Assembly (NCBI RefSeq): GCF_015319355.1 | Contig: NZ_JADILU010000002.1 | Span: 124,001 to 188,000, forward strand | Length of the DNA: 64,000 nt | Direction: 5' to 3' | Origin: Psychroserpens luteus | Lineage (GTDB): Bacteria > Bacteroidota > Bacteroidia > Flavobacteriales > Flavobacteriaceae | Shown here: in pieces, positions 8,042-17,114 of the stretch | How the letters are laid out: every line of letters starts with the position of its first letter | How positions within the stretch are numbered: the first letter of the stretch is position 1 | The notes under the pieces: generated by a model | Databases searched by the model: none | What the model was told of the DNA's origin: nothing | Seen by the model: only the letters and a program-made list of their open reading frames with translations | Program-made: the position numbers and the translations under genes

Positions 8042-9095
8042 TGCTTGCTGTTTTTAGTTTCAAATTCACCTCAAAAACGTCTTCATGATCATGTATTAAT
8101 AACTCATGTTTATTTGGATACGATAACTCCAATCGCTTCTTAATATTTTCAAGTCCAATGCCATGTTGAGAAATACTGTTTTGAGAATTTGAATTTTTTA
8201 TTCGGAAATGAACCTGCTCCAAACTTGCTGTCAATTGAATATCAATATTTAAAACACCATTTTTTATACTGCCATGCTTAAAACTATTCTCAATAAACGG
8301 AAGTAGGAGCATAGGAGCAATAGTCGTGTTTTCTGATTCTAATTTCACATCCATTGTCACATTTAAAGTGTCGTTAAAACGCATTTTTTCTAAAGCTATA
8401 TAATCTTTAATATGTTCAATTTCTTCGGAAATTCGCACGATAGGTTTTTCAGTCTGATACAATAAATAATCTAATAAATTAGAAAGTTTTAAAATCATAT
8501 CAGGCGTTTCATCTGCCTTTTTTAAGGCAAATCCATACATGGTATTAAGTGTATTAAACAAAAAATGCGGATGAATTTGCATTTTTAAATAGTTAAGCTC
8601 TTGTTCCTTTAATTTGAGTTGTGTATTTAAAATTTTGGTTTCAAGTGCTTTGGTCTTTGATGCTTGTTTTAAGTTAAGTTTTAATAATTTAAAAGCGCTT
8701 ACTATAACGACTATCAAATAAACAGCAGTACTTATAAAAATGATATTCTTGGTTGCAGGATTCATGTCTGCATACTTAAAGTTTGATATATAAATGAAAC
8801 TAAAATAAATAGAAACCATTAATAAATACAACGAAATAATGAATGTGCAAATGGTATAAAGTATAAATCGCCAATAGCGTTTTGTGATTAAATAATCTGG
8901 TATTAATTTATAAGTTGAGACGTAAGTTGTAGCGATTGTTATAGGCATTAAAAATAGAGAAAATACCAATGTATCATTATAATTAGCATTATTGACGCCA
9001 AAAAAATAGGTATAGAAAAACAGCACACCAATCCAGAAGAGTAGGTGTAAAAGACCTTGCCCTATTTTTTTTAAAATATATTTCTTAGTAAACAT
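8034..9095 (-). CDS. LytS/YehU-type sensor histidine kinase
   Basis: Membrane kinase of 353 aa. Four transmembrane segments lie in residues 10-145. A short coiled linker follows, then the His_kinase domain with the phospho-accepting His in QIHPHFLFNTLN and an HATPase domain with the N box (LLPFIENSFKHG) and the G box (GIGLENIKKRL). No extracellular sensor domain is present, so the signal is probably sensed in or at the membrane. It is transcribed with the LytTR regulator downstream and is divergent from the serine hydrolase gene, with 190 bases between them. Confidence 0.93.
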   Translation of the reverse strand: MFTKKYILKKIGQGLLHLLFWIGVLFFYTYFFGVNNANYNDTLVFSLFLMPITIATTYVSTYKLIPDYLITKRYWRFILYTICTFIISLYLLMVSIYFSFIYISNFKYADMNPATKNIIFISTAVYLIVVIVSAFKLLKLNLKQASKTKALETKILNTQLKLKEQELNYLKMQIHPHFLFNTLNTMYGFALKKADETPDMILKLSNLLDYLLYQTEKPIVRISEEIEHIKDYIALEKMRFNDTLNVTMDVKLESENTTIAPMLLLPFIENSFKHGSIKNGVLNIDIQLTASLEQVHFRIKNSNSQNSISQHGIGLENIKKRLELSYPNKHELLIHDHEDVFEVNLKLKTASNA

Positions 9096-9285
9096 AAATG
9101 GTGTTATCCATACAATAATACTATATTTTTTTTCTGAATAACACGAAATAGAGACGAACTACCAATTTAGTAAGCGTTTTGACATTGATGCTAAAACCAG
9201 AATTAAAATGGTCGTTGGTCGCAAAAGTTAAGAGAAACAAAATGTTAATGATAGATTCGTTATCGTAATCAAAAAACAACAGAGA

Positions 9286-10617
9286 ATGATATCATTAATT
9301 AAAAAGCTATTACTAATCATCTTAGTTATTTCGAGTCAAAGTTTTGCACAACAAACCGACTTTACTCAACTAGATGAATTTTTAAATAGTCTAGAAAAGA
9401 ATGAAAAACTTATGGGTACAATGATTATTAGTAAAGACGGTAAAGACGTTTTTAGTAAAGCTATAGGTTTTTCAGACGTAGCAATACAATTAAAAAACAC
9501 TAATGACACAAGGTTTAGAATTGGCTCTATAACTAAAACATTTACTGCTGTGATGATTTTTCAGCTAATTGAGGAAGGGAAAATCACTTTAGAAACCCCT
9601 TTATCTAAATTTTATCCAACAATTCCGCAAGCAGATAACATCAAAATAGCAAACCTTTTAAATCATAGTAGTGGTTTGTTTAACATAACTAATGATCCAA
9701 ATTTTGGTGAATGGATGTTAAAGTACTCAAGTAAGAAAATGATGTTGCCAAGAATATTCAAATATGAACTAGATTTTAATCCAGGAGAACAAACAGCTTA
9801 TAGTAACACTAATTATATGTTATTAGGTTACATCATTGAAATTTTGGATAGCAGTATCTATGCTCAATCTTTAGAAAGTAGAATTACAAAAAAGATCAAT
9901 CTAGAAAACACCTATTATGGGAAGAAGATAGGTAGTAATAAAAACGAAAGTTGCTCTTACGCTAAAGAAAATGAAGTTTGGATCATAACTCCAGAAACAG
10001 ATATGTCAAATCCAGGTGGAGCAGGAGCAATAGTGTCAACATCGCGAGACTTAACAACCTTTATGAATGCGCTTTTTGATGGTAAATTAATATCTGCCTC
10101 AAGTCTAGAAGCCATGAAAAAAACAAATGATCAAGAAGTTTGTCATGGTATTTTTTATGCCAATACGAATGGAATGGATTTATATGGCAGTGAAGGAGGA
10201 ATAGACGGTTTTCAATCCATGTTAGTTTATGTGCCCAAAACAAAGACAACAATTGCTTTAACTGCTAATGGTTTAGATTTTAGTAAAATGCGTATTATGT
10301 TATCTGCTTTTGCTGCAAGCCACGATAAATCAATAACACTTCCCAATTTTGAAAAAATAGAACTTACAGAAGAAGAAGTGCAACTATATGTTGGAGAATA
10401 TGCGTGTGATGATGTACCATATAAACTCATTTTCAAGGCAAAAGGAAATGTATTAATAGGAGCACCAGAACAAAGCAACCTCAAAGAATTAACACCAACT
10501 AAACAACACCAATTTACTTTTGATACTTTAGGGATTGTACTGGATTTTTATCCGGAATCAGGATTAGTAAGATTTACTAGAGCAGATGAAGAACCATTAT
10601 TATTTAAAAAACTATAA
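9286..10617 (+). CDS. Secreted serine hydrolase, beta-lactamase/PBP4* family
   Basis: Class C beta-lactamase-like hydrolase of 443 aa with an N-terminal signal peptide (residues 1-22, ending SSQSFA). The catalytic SxxK is SITK in RIGSITKTFTA, and the YxN motif is YSN in AYSNTNYMLLGY. A conserved NHSSGL and an HGIFY segment near residue 285 are also seen. The C-terminal 90 residues look like the beta-barrel extension common in this family. Substrates in the family range from D-Ala peptides to esters, so the reaction cannot be named. It is followed by a small membrane protein gene 15 bases later, suggesting co-transcription. Confidence 0.88.
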   Translation: MISLIKKLLLIILVISSQSFAQQTDFTQLDEFLNSLEKNEKLMGTMIISKDGKDVFSKAIGFSDVAIQLKNTNDTRFRIGSITKTFTAVMIFQLIEEGKITLETPLSKFYPTIPQADNIKIANLLNHSSGLFNITNDPNFGEWMLKYSSKKMMLPRIFKYELDFNPGEQTAYSNTNYMLLGYIIEILDSSIYAQSLESRITKKINLENTYYGKKIGSNKNESCSYAKENEVWIITPETDMSNPGGAGAIVSTSRDLTTFMNALFDGKLISASSLEAMKKTNDQEVCHGIFYANTNGMDLYGSEGGIDGFQSMLVYVPKTKTTIALTANGLDFSKMRIMLSAFAASHDKSITLPNFEKIELTEEEVQLYVGEYACDDVPYKLIFKAKGNVLIGAPEQSNLKELTPTKQHQFTFDTLGIVLDFYPESGLVRFTRADEEPLLFKKL

Positions 10618-10632
10618 CTAAATTTGAAAACT

Positions 10633-11055
10633 ATGTACACACTAAAAATGACATGTAAAGGGGTATTTGCCCAACCTATCGCAACTAATCTATTTATGGA
10701 AGGAGGACCTGTTTTTATGACACTAATTCTACTATGTTTATTAGCATCATTATTTTTTATTATTAATGGTTTTATAAAAATAAAATCATCAGTAAGTAGC
10801 GCTACAAAAATGCTAAGTCTAGCAATAGACGCTAGTTTGTTAGGGCTTGTTATAGGCTTTTTAGGATCTGTGCTGGGATTAATCTCTGCATTTGATACAA
10901 TCGAATCAATGGGTAATCCAAATCCTGAAGTTTTTAGTGCAGGACTTAAAATTTCATTGTTAACTGCTACATTTGGATTATTCACTTTTATTGTTGCTAG
11001 AATAGGAATTATGGCCTTAAGACTGCTGTTGCCAAGTAAAGATATTTCAGAATAA
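10633..11055 (+). CDS. Small MotA/TolQ/ExbB-like membrane protein
   Basis: A 140-aa protein with three hydrophobic helices (about residues 20-45, 60-90 and 105-130), of which the last two resemble the MotA/ExbB proton-channel core: LGLVIGFLGSVLGLISAFD, then a SAGLKISLLTATFGLF stretch. It is shorter than TolQ or ExbB and has no TolR/ExbD partner next to it. An in-frame TTG at 10624 would add three residues; I prefer the ATG at 10633. Function unknown. A strong hairpin terminator follows. Confidence 0.7.
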   Translation: MYTLKMTCKGVFAQPIATNLFMEGGPVFMTLILLCLLASLFFIINGFIKIKSSVSSATKMLSLAIDASLLGLVIGFLGSVLGLISAFDTIESMGNPNPEVFSAGLKISLLTATFGLFTFIVARIGIMALRLLLPSKDISE

Positions 11056-11078
11056 AATAAAATCAAATATTTCAATGA

Positions 11079-11107
11079 AGCGAACTTTATCAGGTTCGCT
11101 TTTTTTT
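11079..11107 (+). terminator. Rho-independent terminator
   Basis: AGCGAAC (11079-11085) pairs with GTTCGCT (11094-11100), followed by seven T. It ends the serine hydrolase and MotA-like unit. Confidence 0.85.
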
Positions 11108-11251
11108 ATATCAAATTTTTAGTGCTAACAATTATTTAATTTCATAATTTTAACAAATCATTCTAACATAGATGTGACATGTCACTAATTTGAGTGTCCT
11201 AATACAAACTATTAAACAAACTAATTTTTTTTGCAACCCTCTAAAGACATT

Positions 11252-11806
11252 ATGAAATTATCAGATGAAGATCTGGTAGCTGCTATTGTTAAAACTAATG
11301 ATACCTTACTTTTTGGAGTATTGTATGATCGTTTTTCCAGTCTAGTCTATAATAAATGTTATGGGTTTGCTAAAGATGGAGATGAAGCTAAAGATTTAAC
11401 TCAAGATGTATTTTTAAAGCTTTTTGTTAAGTTGGCAAGTTTTAAAGGTAATTCTAAATTTTCAACATGGTTGTATGCTTTTACATATAATCATTGTGTT
11501 AATTATGTCACTAGAAATACCGCTAAAAAGTTAGAAAAACAATCTGTAGATTATGCAGATATTGAGAATATATCTGAAGAAGAAGATGACTCATCAGATT
11601 TTAATGACATGAGAGTTGACAAACTCAAAAAAGCATTAGACCTTGTATCACCAGATGAAAAGATGATACTATTACTAAAATATCAAGATAACCTTACAAT
11701 TAAGGAAATCGAAACTGTTTTAGGTGTTGGAGCAAGCGCTGTTAAAATGAGAATTAAACGTGCTAAAGAAAAATTATTAACCGTATATGAAAATAACCTT
11801 AACTAA
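11252..11806 (+). CDS. ECF-type RNA polymerase sigma factor
   Basis: Sigma-70 family protein of about 184 aa. Region 2 is visible at residues 20-85 (LYDRFSSLVYNKCYG, then DLTQDVFLKLF and FSTWLYAFTYNHCVNYV). Region 4 is at residues 125-180 (SPDEKMILLLKYQDNLTIKE with the helix-turn-helix IETVLGVGASAVKMRIKRA). An acidic linker with EEEDDSSD separates them. A TTG at 11231 could start it seven residues earlier; I chose the ATG. Its stop overlaps the ATG of a 58-aa gene (TAATG), and a mechanosensitive channel gene follows, which suggests an envelope or osmotic stress response unit. Confidence 0.92.
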   Translation: MKLSDEDLVAAIVKTNDTLLFGVLYDRFSSLVYNKCYGFAKDGDEAKDLTQDVFLKLFVKLASFKGNSKFSTWLYAFTYNHCVNYVTRNTAKKLEKQSVDYADIENISEEEDDSSDFNDMRVDKLKKALDLVSPDEKMILLLKYQDNLTIKEIETVLGVGASAVKMRIKRAKEKLLTVYENNLN

Positions 11807-11982
11807 TGGATAATCCTTTCAGAGATCTAGATAAGCCATTGAAGTCAGTTCCACAGGAATTGAAGTCTAAGGTTATGAATGATATCGCCATTGCTAAATT
11901 GCTTATGGAATTGGCAGAGTTGTTCTCATATAATTTGGCAGATGTCATTGAAACAGTAATGAGTAAAAGGGATAAGAACTAA
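11806..11982 (+). CDS. Small protein coupled to the sigma factor gene (58 aa)
   Basis: The start ATG shares its A with the TAA stop of the sigma factor gene (TAATG), a classic coupled junction. The product starts MDNPFRDLDKPLKSVPQELK and continues with an amphipathic helical half (LLMELAELFSYNLADVIETV). It has no membrane segment, so it is not a standard anti-sigma factor. The position and the small helical make-up fit a modulator of the sigma factor, but that is inference. In Bacteroidota sigma operons a short gene of this kind is often present. Confidence 0.75.
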   Translation: MDNPFRDLDKPLKSVPQELKSKVMNDIAIAKLLMELAELFSYNLADVIETVMSKRDKN

Positions 11983-12013
11983 TAATAAAAAGCTATTTAA
12001 TTAATAATAAATC

Positions 12014-12844
12014 ATGGAACAAGTATCAGAATATAAGGACATTGTAATGGATTCGCTATCTACTATGTGGCTAGAAATGACAAAAATTTTCCCAAGCATA
12101 GTTGGTGCATTGGTTATATTAGTTTTAGGATGGTTAATTGCTAAAGTAGTGGTGAAGATCATTAAAAAAGCACTCAAGTTAGCTAAAGTGAATAAGCTAG
12201 ATGACATGATTAATGAAATTGAAATAGTAGAAGGGAAACAACTCAATTTTGATATTATAAAGGTCATTTCTACATTTGTAAAGTATCTAATATATATAAT
12301 GATCCTTATTGTAGTATCAGATATATTGAATCTAAAAATAATATCAGAGCAAATTAGTAACCTCTTAGGTTATTTACCTAAACTGTTTGCAGCACTAATC
12401 ATATTCACAGCAGGTTTGCTTTTTGCAAATTTTGTAAAGAACGGTTTGAAAAAGTTATTTGAATCTATGGATTTGTCTGGAGGCAAAATGATTAGTCAAG
12501 TTGTATTTTTCTTACTATTAATTTTTATTTCAATTACCGCATTAAACCAAGCAGGAATAAATACAGAAATAATTACTAGTAATTTTACAATGATTCTTGC
12601 TGCATTTCTTGTAGCATTTGCTCTAGCTTTTGGTTTAGGAGCAAAAGATGTTGTTACAGATTTATTAAAGACATTTTACACTAGAAAAACTTTTGAAATA
12701 GGTAAGAAAATAGAATTTCAAGAAAAGGTTTATGAAATTGAAGCTATTAATAATATATCTGTAGTATTAAAAGATTCAGAAGGGAAAAAGGTTATCATTC
12801 CTGTAAAAGATATTGTCGAAAGTCATATTAAGGTAGTAGATTAA
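12014..12844 (+). CDS. Small-conductance mechanosensitive channel-like protein
   Basis: Membrane protein of 276 aa. There are four to five hydrophobic helices: residues 22-45 (IVGALVILVLGWLIAKVVV, the conserved TM-helix repeat), 85-105, 120-145, 160-180 and 190-210. The last is the Gly/Ala-rich pore helix type (AAFLVAFALAFGLGAKDVV). A short beta domain follows (VIIPVKDIVESHIKVVD), much smaller than in MscS. It belongs to the MscS-related group with conserved TM helix repeats. It lies 31 bases after the sigma-coupled small gene, so it is probably in the same operon. Confidence 0.82.
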   Translation: MEQVSEYKDIVMDSLSTMWLEMTKIFPSIVGALVILVLGWLIAKVVVKIIKKALKLAKVNKLDDMINEIEIVEGKQLNFDIIKVISTFVKYLIYIMILIVVSDILNLKIISEQISNLLGYLPKLFAALIIFTAGLLFANFVKNGLKKLFESMDLSGGKMISQVVFFLLLIFISITALNQAGINTEIITSNFTMILAAFLVAFALAFGLGAKDVVTDLLKTFYTRKTFEIGKKIEFQEKVYEIEAINNISVVLKDSEGKKVIIPVKDIVESHIKVVD

Positions 12845-12869
12845 AACAATACTTATTCTAAAAACACAC

Positions 12870-12902
12870 AACCCCTTTTCTTAATTGAAGAGGGTTTTTT
12901 AT
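12870..12902 (+). terminator. Terminator after the mechanosensitive channel gene
   Basis: AACCCCTT pairs imperfectly with AAGAGGGTT across a 10-base loop, then six T. Confidence 0.7.
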
Positions 12903-13062
12903 TCTGAAATTTTAAAACTTACAAATAGTTAACATATTTGTATGCGTTTTAGTTGTGTTTTTATCAATTGAGTTCTTTCAGTTTATGCTCTATTAAAAGT
13001 CTGAAATTTTTCAATCCGTTTGGTAGATTTTCTGTTTTGACTACGTAGTCATTAATAGTAAT

Positions 13063-13425
13063 TTATTTTTTAAGATTACCATCAAATAGTTCTACAACTA
13101 ACTGGTCTTCATTATTATTTCCAGTAGTATAAAAACTGTTTAGATTTTTATCTAAAATATCATCAGGCACTCTGTTTATTAAGTTTTTAGCAATTTTAAA
13201 CTTAAGCGCTAACATTAACTCTACTTTAAATGTGTAGCCTTCTCTAGTATGTCTTTTAGAATGCCATATTTCTCTACTATCCACGAATAGTTCTGTGTGA
13301 GTTAATTTATAAATTTTATAAGAGTTGTAGTAGTTGTCAGTGAACCTCCCGAAAATGAGATATTCTAGGTTTTGGAGATTGACTTTTTGGTTTTTCTTAA
13401 AAATTCTATTTAACTATTTATACAT
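13063..13425 (-). pseudogene. Small hypothetical gene broken by an early stop
   Basis: An open frame runs from 13413 to the TAA at 13063 and reads LNRIFKKNQ, later LIFGRFTDNYYNSYKIYKLT, and ends LVVELFDGNLKK. It lacks an ATG. Directly upstream and in frame is ATG TAT AAA TAG (13425-13414), so the natural start would be followed by a stop at codon 4. A GTG at 13284 could still start a 73-aa product. The coding character (charged, ordinary composition) continues well upstream of that GTG, so I read the locus as a gene of about 120 codons disabled by a nonsense change, or an undetected start. Family not recognised. Confidence 0.5.
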
Positions 13426-13479
13426 ACCTGTATCTTGGTTCTCTTGATGGTTTTTGGCTAAATTTATACGTAATAGTCT

Positions 13480-14262
13480 TTACAATATATCATTCAACAC
13501 AACAGCCAATCTAATTCCAGCTTTTTGCATTTGAGATCTAGCAATTTCTAAATATTTATAAGAATATCTACTACGTAAATTTTCTCCTTTTTCTGCGGAA
13601 GTATAAATAAGATTAGTCACGATATGAGTTTCAGCAATCCAATCTAAAACAGTTCCTTTTTCTATAGCTTTTATCTCAGTTTTAGATAAAAAAGCTGCAT
13701 TGTCTGCCAATTCAGAAAAACTCATCCCATAAGAGTCAAGCATCTGCGAATCCCAAACTCTGTGCATATTAGAATCTTTATAAAACCATTGTACATCAAA
13801 ATCATTTCCACCACGATCTTCCTGCAATCCTAAGTGCATGGGTTGGTGCAAATCGCCAATGAGGTGAATAAGTAATCTTAAATAAAATGCCTTATCATCA
13901 TCTGTTGAATTTTCATTAGTAATAATCTCTTTACAATATTCAATTCCTGTAAATAAATCACCTTCAGTATTTTTCTCAGACGTTTCATAAGTCCCATTTA
14001 AAGGCATATTTAGATAATGCCATGTTTTAAATTTATTATAACGAGAATCTGATTTAATCTCATCAGCAAACGTAGATACAAAAGCTAGTGATTCATTATT
14101 TAATAACTTTTTGAGTTGACGTTTAGTGTTTCCTTTTAAATAGTTATCTGCAATAGCACCAACCACACGATGACCAGTTTGTCCCCAAACAGGAGGAGGA
14201 GTTTCTGCTTTTAAACTGAAATTGGAAATCAATAGAAACAGGATTAAAAAAGAATATTTCAT
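13480..14262 (-). CDS. Secreted S1/P1-family zinc nuclease
   Basis: A signal peptide (MKYSFLILFLLISNFSLKAE) precedes a mature chain beginning near the family's zinc-binding Trp-x-x-x-x-His (WGQTGHR). Other ligands of the three-zinc site are visible: Asp in TFADEI, His in TWHYLNM, the HLIGDLHQPMH helix, GGNDFDV, and HRVWDSQML. Length of 260 aa fits the family. S1/P1 nucleases cleave single-stranded DNA and RNA; here it is probably periplasmic or exported and used for nucleic acid scavenging. It is monocistronic, with a 94-base gap to the helicase gene transcribed from the same strand. Confidence 0.93.
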   Translation of the reverse strand: MKYSFLILFLLISNFSLKAETPPPVWGQTGHRVVGAIADNYLKGNTKRQLKKLLNNESLAFVSTFADEIKSDSRYNKFKTWHYLNMPLNGTYETSEKNTEGDLFTGIEYCKEIITNENSTDDDKAFYLRLLIHLIGDLHQPMHLGLQEDRGGNDFDVQWFYKDSNMHRVWDSQMLDSYGMSFSELADNAAFLSKTEIKAIEKGTVLDWIAETHIVTNLIYTSAEKGENLRSRYSYKYLEIARSQMQKAGIRLAVVLNDIL

Positions 14263-14356
14263 TATAATTAATTTGAGGGATTGTATGATTTTAAAAAAGT
14301 AAGTAATTAATGTTTTTCAATACAAGGGTAAGAACTGAAAAACTGAGATTACTCAC

Positions 14357-15718
14357 TTATTTCTTATTTCGTTTATTGTAATTTTTGTCACCTCTAGTTT
14401 TAGGCTTTTTATATTTTGCAGCAATTTTGAACTTGTAAGAGCCACCAAGATTTTCTTTCTTGTTCTTGTCTTTCTTTTCATGAAAAGCAGGTCCAGGAGC
14501 ATCTAAATCCCTTTGTTTGATAGGATTGTTATGTTCTCTAATTTGAGGTCTTTCCTCTTCAATCAGTTCTCCAGAAACTTCAACGCCTTCAGGGAAATCA
14601 AGCAATTTAATTTTCATATCCATGTAAGCTTCAATCTCCTCAATGGATTCTTGCTCTTTTTCCGTAGAAAAAGAAATCGCATGTCCTGGTTGTTCAGCAC
14701 GACCTGTTCTACCAATTCTATGCATGTAATTTTCAGAATATTTAGGTGTATCAAAATTAATCACCTGACTAATATTCTCAATATCCAATCCACGAGCCAT
14801 GACATCTGTAGCAATCAAGATTCTGTTTTCACCAGCTCTAAATTGTTCAATACTTCGCAATCTGTAGTTCTGAGTTTTATTAGAATGAATCACACAAGAT
14901 TGATCAGGGAACAATTCTTCTAATTGCTCAAATAATAAATCAGCCATACGTTTAAAAGCCACAAAAATGAGGACTTTATTATACGTTTGAGTATCATGAA
15001 GTAAATGTTCTAATAGATTTACTTTCGTGTAAAAATTAGCAGCATCGTATCGTTCTTGCTCAATATTATCTAAAGGTGTTCCAGAAACTGCAATGGTTAC
15101 TTTTTCTGGTTTCTTGAAAAAATCTACAATTAAATCATCAACATCTTGAGTCATTGTTGCAGAGAACATAATGTTTTGACGACGAGGAGGTAAAATATCA
15201 AAAATGTTGAGTAATTGATGTCTAAAACCTAAATCTAGCATCACATCCACTTCATCAATCACCAATTTTTGTATTGATTTTAAATGGAGTACATGACTAA
15301 CAGCTAAATCAAATAAACGACCTGGAGTTGCAACAATAATATCTTGACCAGAAGCAACTGCTTGCTTTTGTGTGTTGATGTTTGTTCCTCCATAAACGCC
15401 TAAAACTCTCACGTTAGTATAAGCTGCCAATTTTTCTATTTCATCAACAACTTGCACAACTAATTCTCTAGTAGGCACTAAAATTAAAACTCTAGGATTA
15501 TCTTGTTGTGAATATTTTAGATGACGTAAAATAGGTAGCATATAGGCGAACGTCTTACCAGTACCGGTTTGCGCAATACCAACTACATCTTTTCCAGAGG
15601 CCACAATATTAAAAGCTTGTGCTTGAATAGGTGTTGGGTACTCAAAACCTAAATCGCCTAAAGCATTATATAAAGGCGTATTTAAATTTAAATCGGTAAA
15701 AGTGGTTTGTTTTTCCAT
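14357..15718 (-). CDS. DEAD-box-type RNA helicase (DEVD variant)
   Basis: RhlE-like RNA helicase of 453 aa. Motifs in order: Q motif (FEYPTPIQAQAF), motif I (AQTGTGKT), Ia (PTRELVVQ), Ib (TPGRL), motif II as DEVD in VIDEVDVMLDLGF, motif III (SAT), motif IV region (ILIFVAF-like KVLIFVAFKR), motif V (ATDVMARGLDI) and VI (HRIGRTGR). The C-terminal 60 residues are Lys/Arg-rich (KKPKTRGDKNYNKRNKK), as in helicases that bind structured RNA. Motif II carries Val in place of Ala, which keeps the Asp-Glu-x-Asp chemistry. It is divergent from pabB, with a TATCTTTG box four bases before the ATG. Confidence 0.94.
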   Translation of the reverse strand: MEKQTTFTDLNLNTPLYNALGDLGFEYPTPIQAQAFNIVASGKDVVGIAQTGTGKTFAYMLPILRHLKYSQQDNPRVLILVPTRELVVQVVDEIEKLAAYTNVRVLGVYGGTNINTQKQAVASGQDIIVATPGRLFDLAVSHVLHLKSIQKLVIDEVDVMLDLGFRHQLLNIFDILPPRRQNIMFSATMTQDVDDLIVDFFKKPEKVTIAVSGTPLDNIEQERYDAANFYTKVNLLEHLLHDTQTYNKVLIFVAFKRMADLLFEQLEELFPDQSCVIHSNKTQNYRLRSIEQFRAGENRILIATDVMARGLDIENISQVINFDTPKYSENYMHRIGRTGRAEQPGHAISFSTEKEQESIEEIEAYMDMKIKLLDFPEGVEVSGELIEEERPQIREHNNPIKQRDLDAPGPAFHEKKDKNKKENLGGSYKFKIAAKYKKPKTRGDKNYNKRNKK

Positions 15719-15722
15719 GGTG

Positions 15723-15730
15723 CAAAGATA
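15723..15730 (-). promoter_or_regulatory. -7 box of the helicase gene
   Basis: TATCTTTG on the minus strand is an exact match to the Bacteroidota -7 consensus TAnnTTTG. It ends four bases before the ATG at 15718, so the transcript would be leaderless or nearly so. No clear TTTG -33 box was found at the right distance. Confidence 0.5.
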
Positions 15731-15778
15731 ATTTTTTACTTCGGAAAAAACATACTTGTTATTGACAGCTTTAATTCG

Positions 15779-15786
15779 GAACTTTG
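15779..15786 (+). promoter_or_regulatory. Possible -7 box of pabB
   Basis: GAACTTTG matches 7 of 8 positions of TAnnTTTG, with a TTG 20 bases upstream (15756-15758), before the TTG start of pabB at 15806. Confidence 0.35.
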
Positions 15787-15805
15787 TTTTTCATAAAAAT
15801 TCACA

Positions 15806-17110
15806 TTGAGACAGGTCAAAACCCAGCATATTTCTAATCCAGAAACTTTTAAAAAGCAGCTACTTAATTGGAGTCAGCAATTTGATGAAGTCGTATGGTT
15901 AGATAGTAATGACTATACTCAAAAACACACATCGTACGACGCAGTTTTAGCGGTTGAGGCGTTTACAGTGTTTCAAACCGACTATTTTGATGCTTTCAAC
16001 CAGCTTAAAGAATATCAAACAATTACTAATGATTGGATTTTTGGATACTTGTCATATGATCTTAAAAATGATGTAGAACGATTATCTTCTAGCAATCATG
16101 ATGAATTAGGATTTCCTGATCTCTTTTTCTTTCAGCCTAAAAAACTTTTTTTCCTAAAAGGAAATGTGCTAGAAACACATTATCTCAATTTTGTTGAAGA
16201 TGAGTTAGATCATGATTTAAAATCGATCGCTTCTAGCGTAATTGAGAAGTCTGAGCAAGAAAATTATTCCGAAGAAAAAGACATTAAAATAAAACTCAGA
16301 ATCCATAAAGACGAGTATTTCAATAAACTTAACGAAATGTTGTCTCACATTCACAGAGGTGATATTTATGAAGCTAATTTTTGTCAGGAATTTTATGCAG
16401 AAGACACAACAATAATTCCTTTAGAAACTTATCAAAAACTTAATGCGATTTCAAAACCGCCTTTCGCAACGTATATGCGAGTTTATGATAAATATCTATT
16501 ATCTGCTTCACCAGAGCGCTATATTAAAAAAGAAGGCCTAAAAATCACATCTCAACCTATTAAAGGAACTGCAAAGCGTTCTAAAGATAAACAAGAAGAT
16601 GAGGCTTTGATTAAGCAGCTTTCCGAAGATATAAAAGAGCGTAGTGAGAATATAATGATTGTAGATTTGGTAAGAAACGATCTTTCAAAAACAGCAACAA
16701 AAGGAAGTGTAAAAGTTGAAGAGCTGTGTAAAGTGTATACGTTTGATCAAGTGCATCAAATGATTTCTACGGTGACATCTCAAGTTAATGAGTCAACGCA
16801 TCCTGTAGATATTATTAAAACGACGTTCCCAATGGGAAGTATGACAGGAGCTCCAAAAATTTCGGCAATGAAAATTATTGAAGAATTGGAAGAAACAAAA
16901 CGCGGACTTTACTCTGGAGCAGTTGGTTATTTCTCACCAGATGATGATTTTGATTTTAATGTCGTGATACGTAGTATTTTATATAACGAGACCAATAAAT
17001 ATTTGTCGTACTCTGTAGGAGGAGCAATTACTGCTAAAAGTGAACCGCTTAAAGAATATGAGGAATGTTTGGTTAAGGCTAAGGCAATGCGTGAGGTTTT
17101 GGAGAACTAG
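15806..17110 (+). CDS. pabB: Aminodeoxychorismate synthase component I
   Basis: Chorismate-using enzyme of 434 aa that makes 4-amino-4-deoxychorismate for folate synthesis together with a glutamine amidotransferase (not in this window). The chorismate-binding domain is clear: SASPERYIKKEG, PIKGTAKRS, an ENIMIVDLVRNDLSK stretch, and FPMGSMTGAPKISAMKIIEE. The alternative, anthranilate synthase TrpE, is less likely because no trp genes are near and the PIKGT form fits PabB. The start is TTG (no in-frame ATG upstream). It is divergent from the helicase gene; tilS follows after an inverted-repeat element. Confidence 0.88.
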   Translation: MRQVKTQHISNPETFKKQLLNWSQQFDEVVWLDSNDYTQKHTSYDAVLAVEAFTVFQTDYFDAFNQLKEYQTITNDWIFGYLSYDLKNDVERLSSSNHDELGFPDLFFFQPKKLFFLKGNVLETHYLNFVEDELDHDLKSIASSVIEKSEQENYSEEKDIKIKLRIHKDEYFNKLNEMLSHIHRGDIYEANFCQEFYAEDTTIIPLETYQKLNAISKPPFATYMRVYDKYLLSASPERYIKKEGLKITSQPIKGTAKRSKDKQEDEALIKQLSEDIKERSENIMIVDLVRNDLSKTATKGSVKVEELCKVYTFDQVHQMISTVTSQVNESTHPVDIIKTTFPMGSMTGAPKISAMKIIEELEETKRGLYSGAVGYFSPDDDFDFNVVIRSILYNETNKYLSYSVGGAITAKSEPLKEYEECLVKAKAMREVLEN

Positions 17111-17114
17111 AATT

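Noticed and set aside
8034-9285. LytTR binding sites before the serine hydrolase gene
   Set aside because: I could not find a convincing pair of direct repeats in the 190-base intergenic region.
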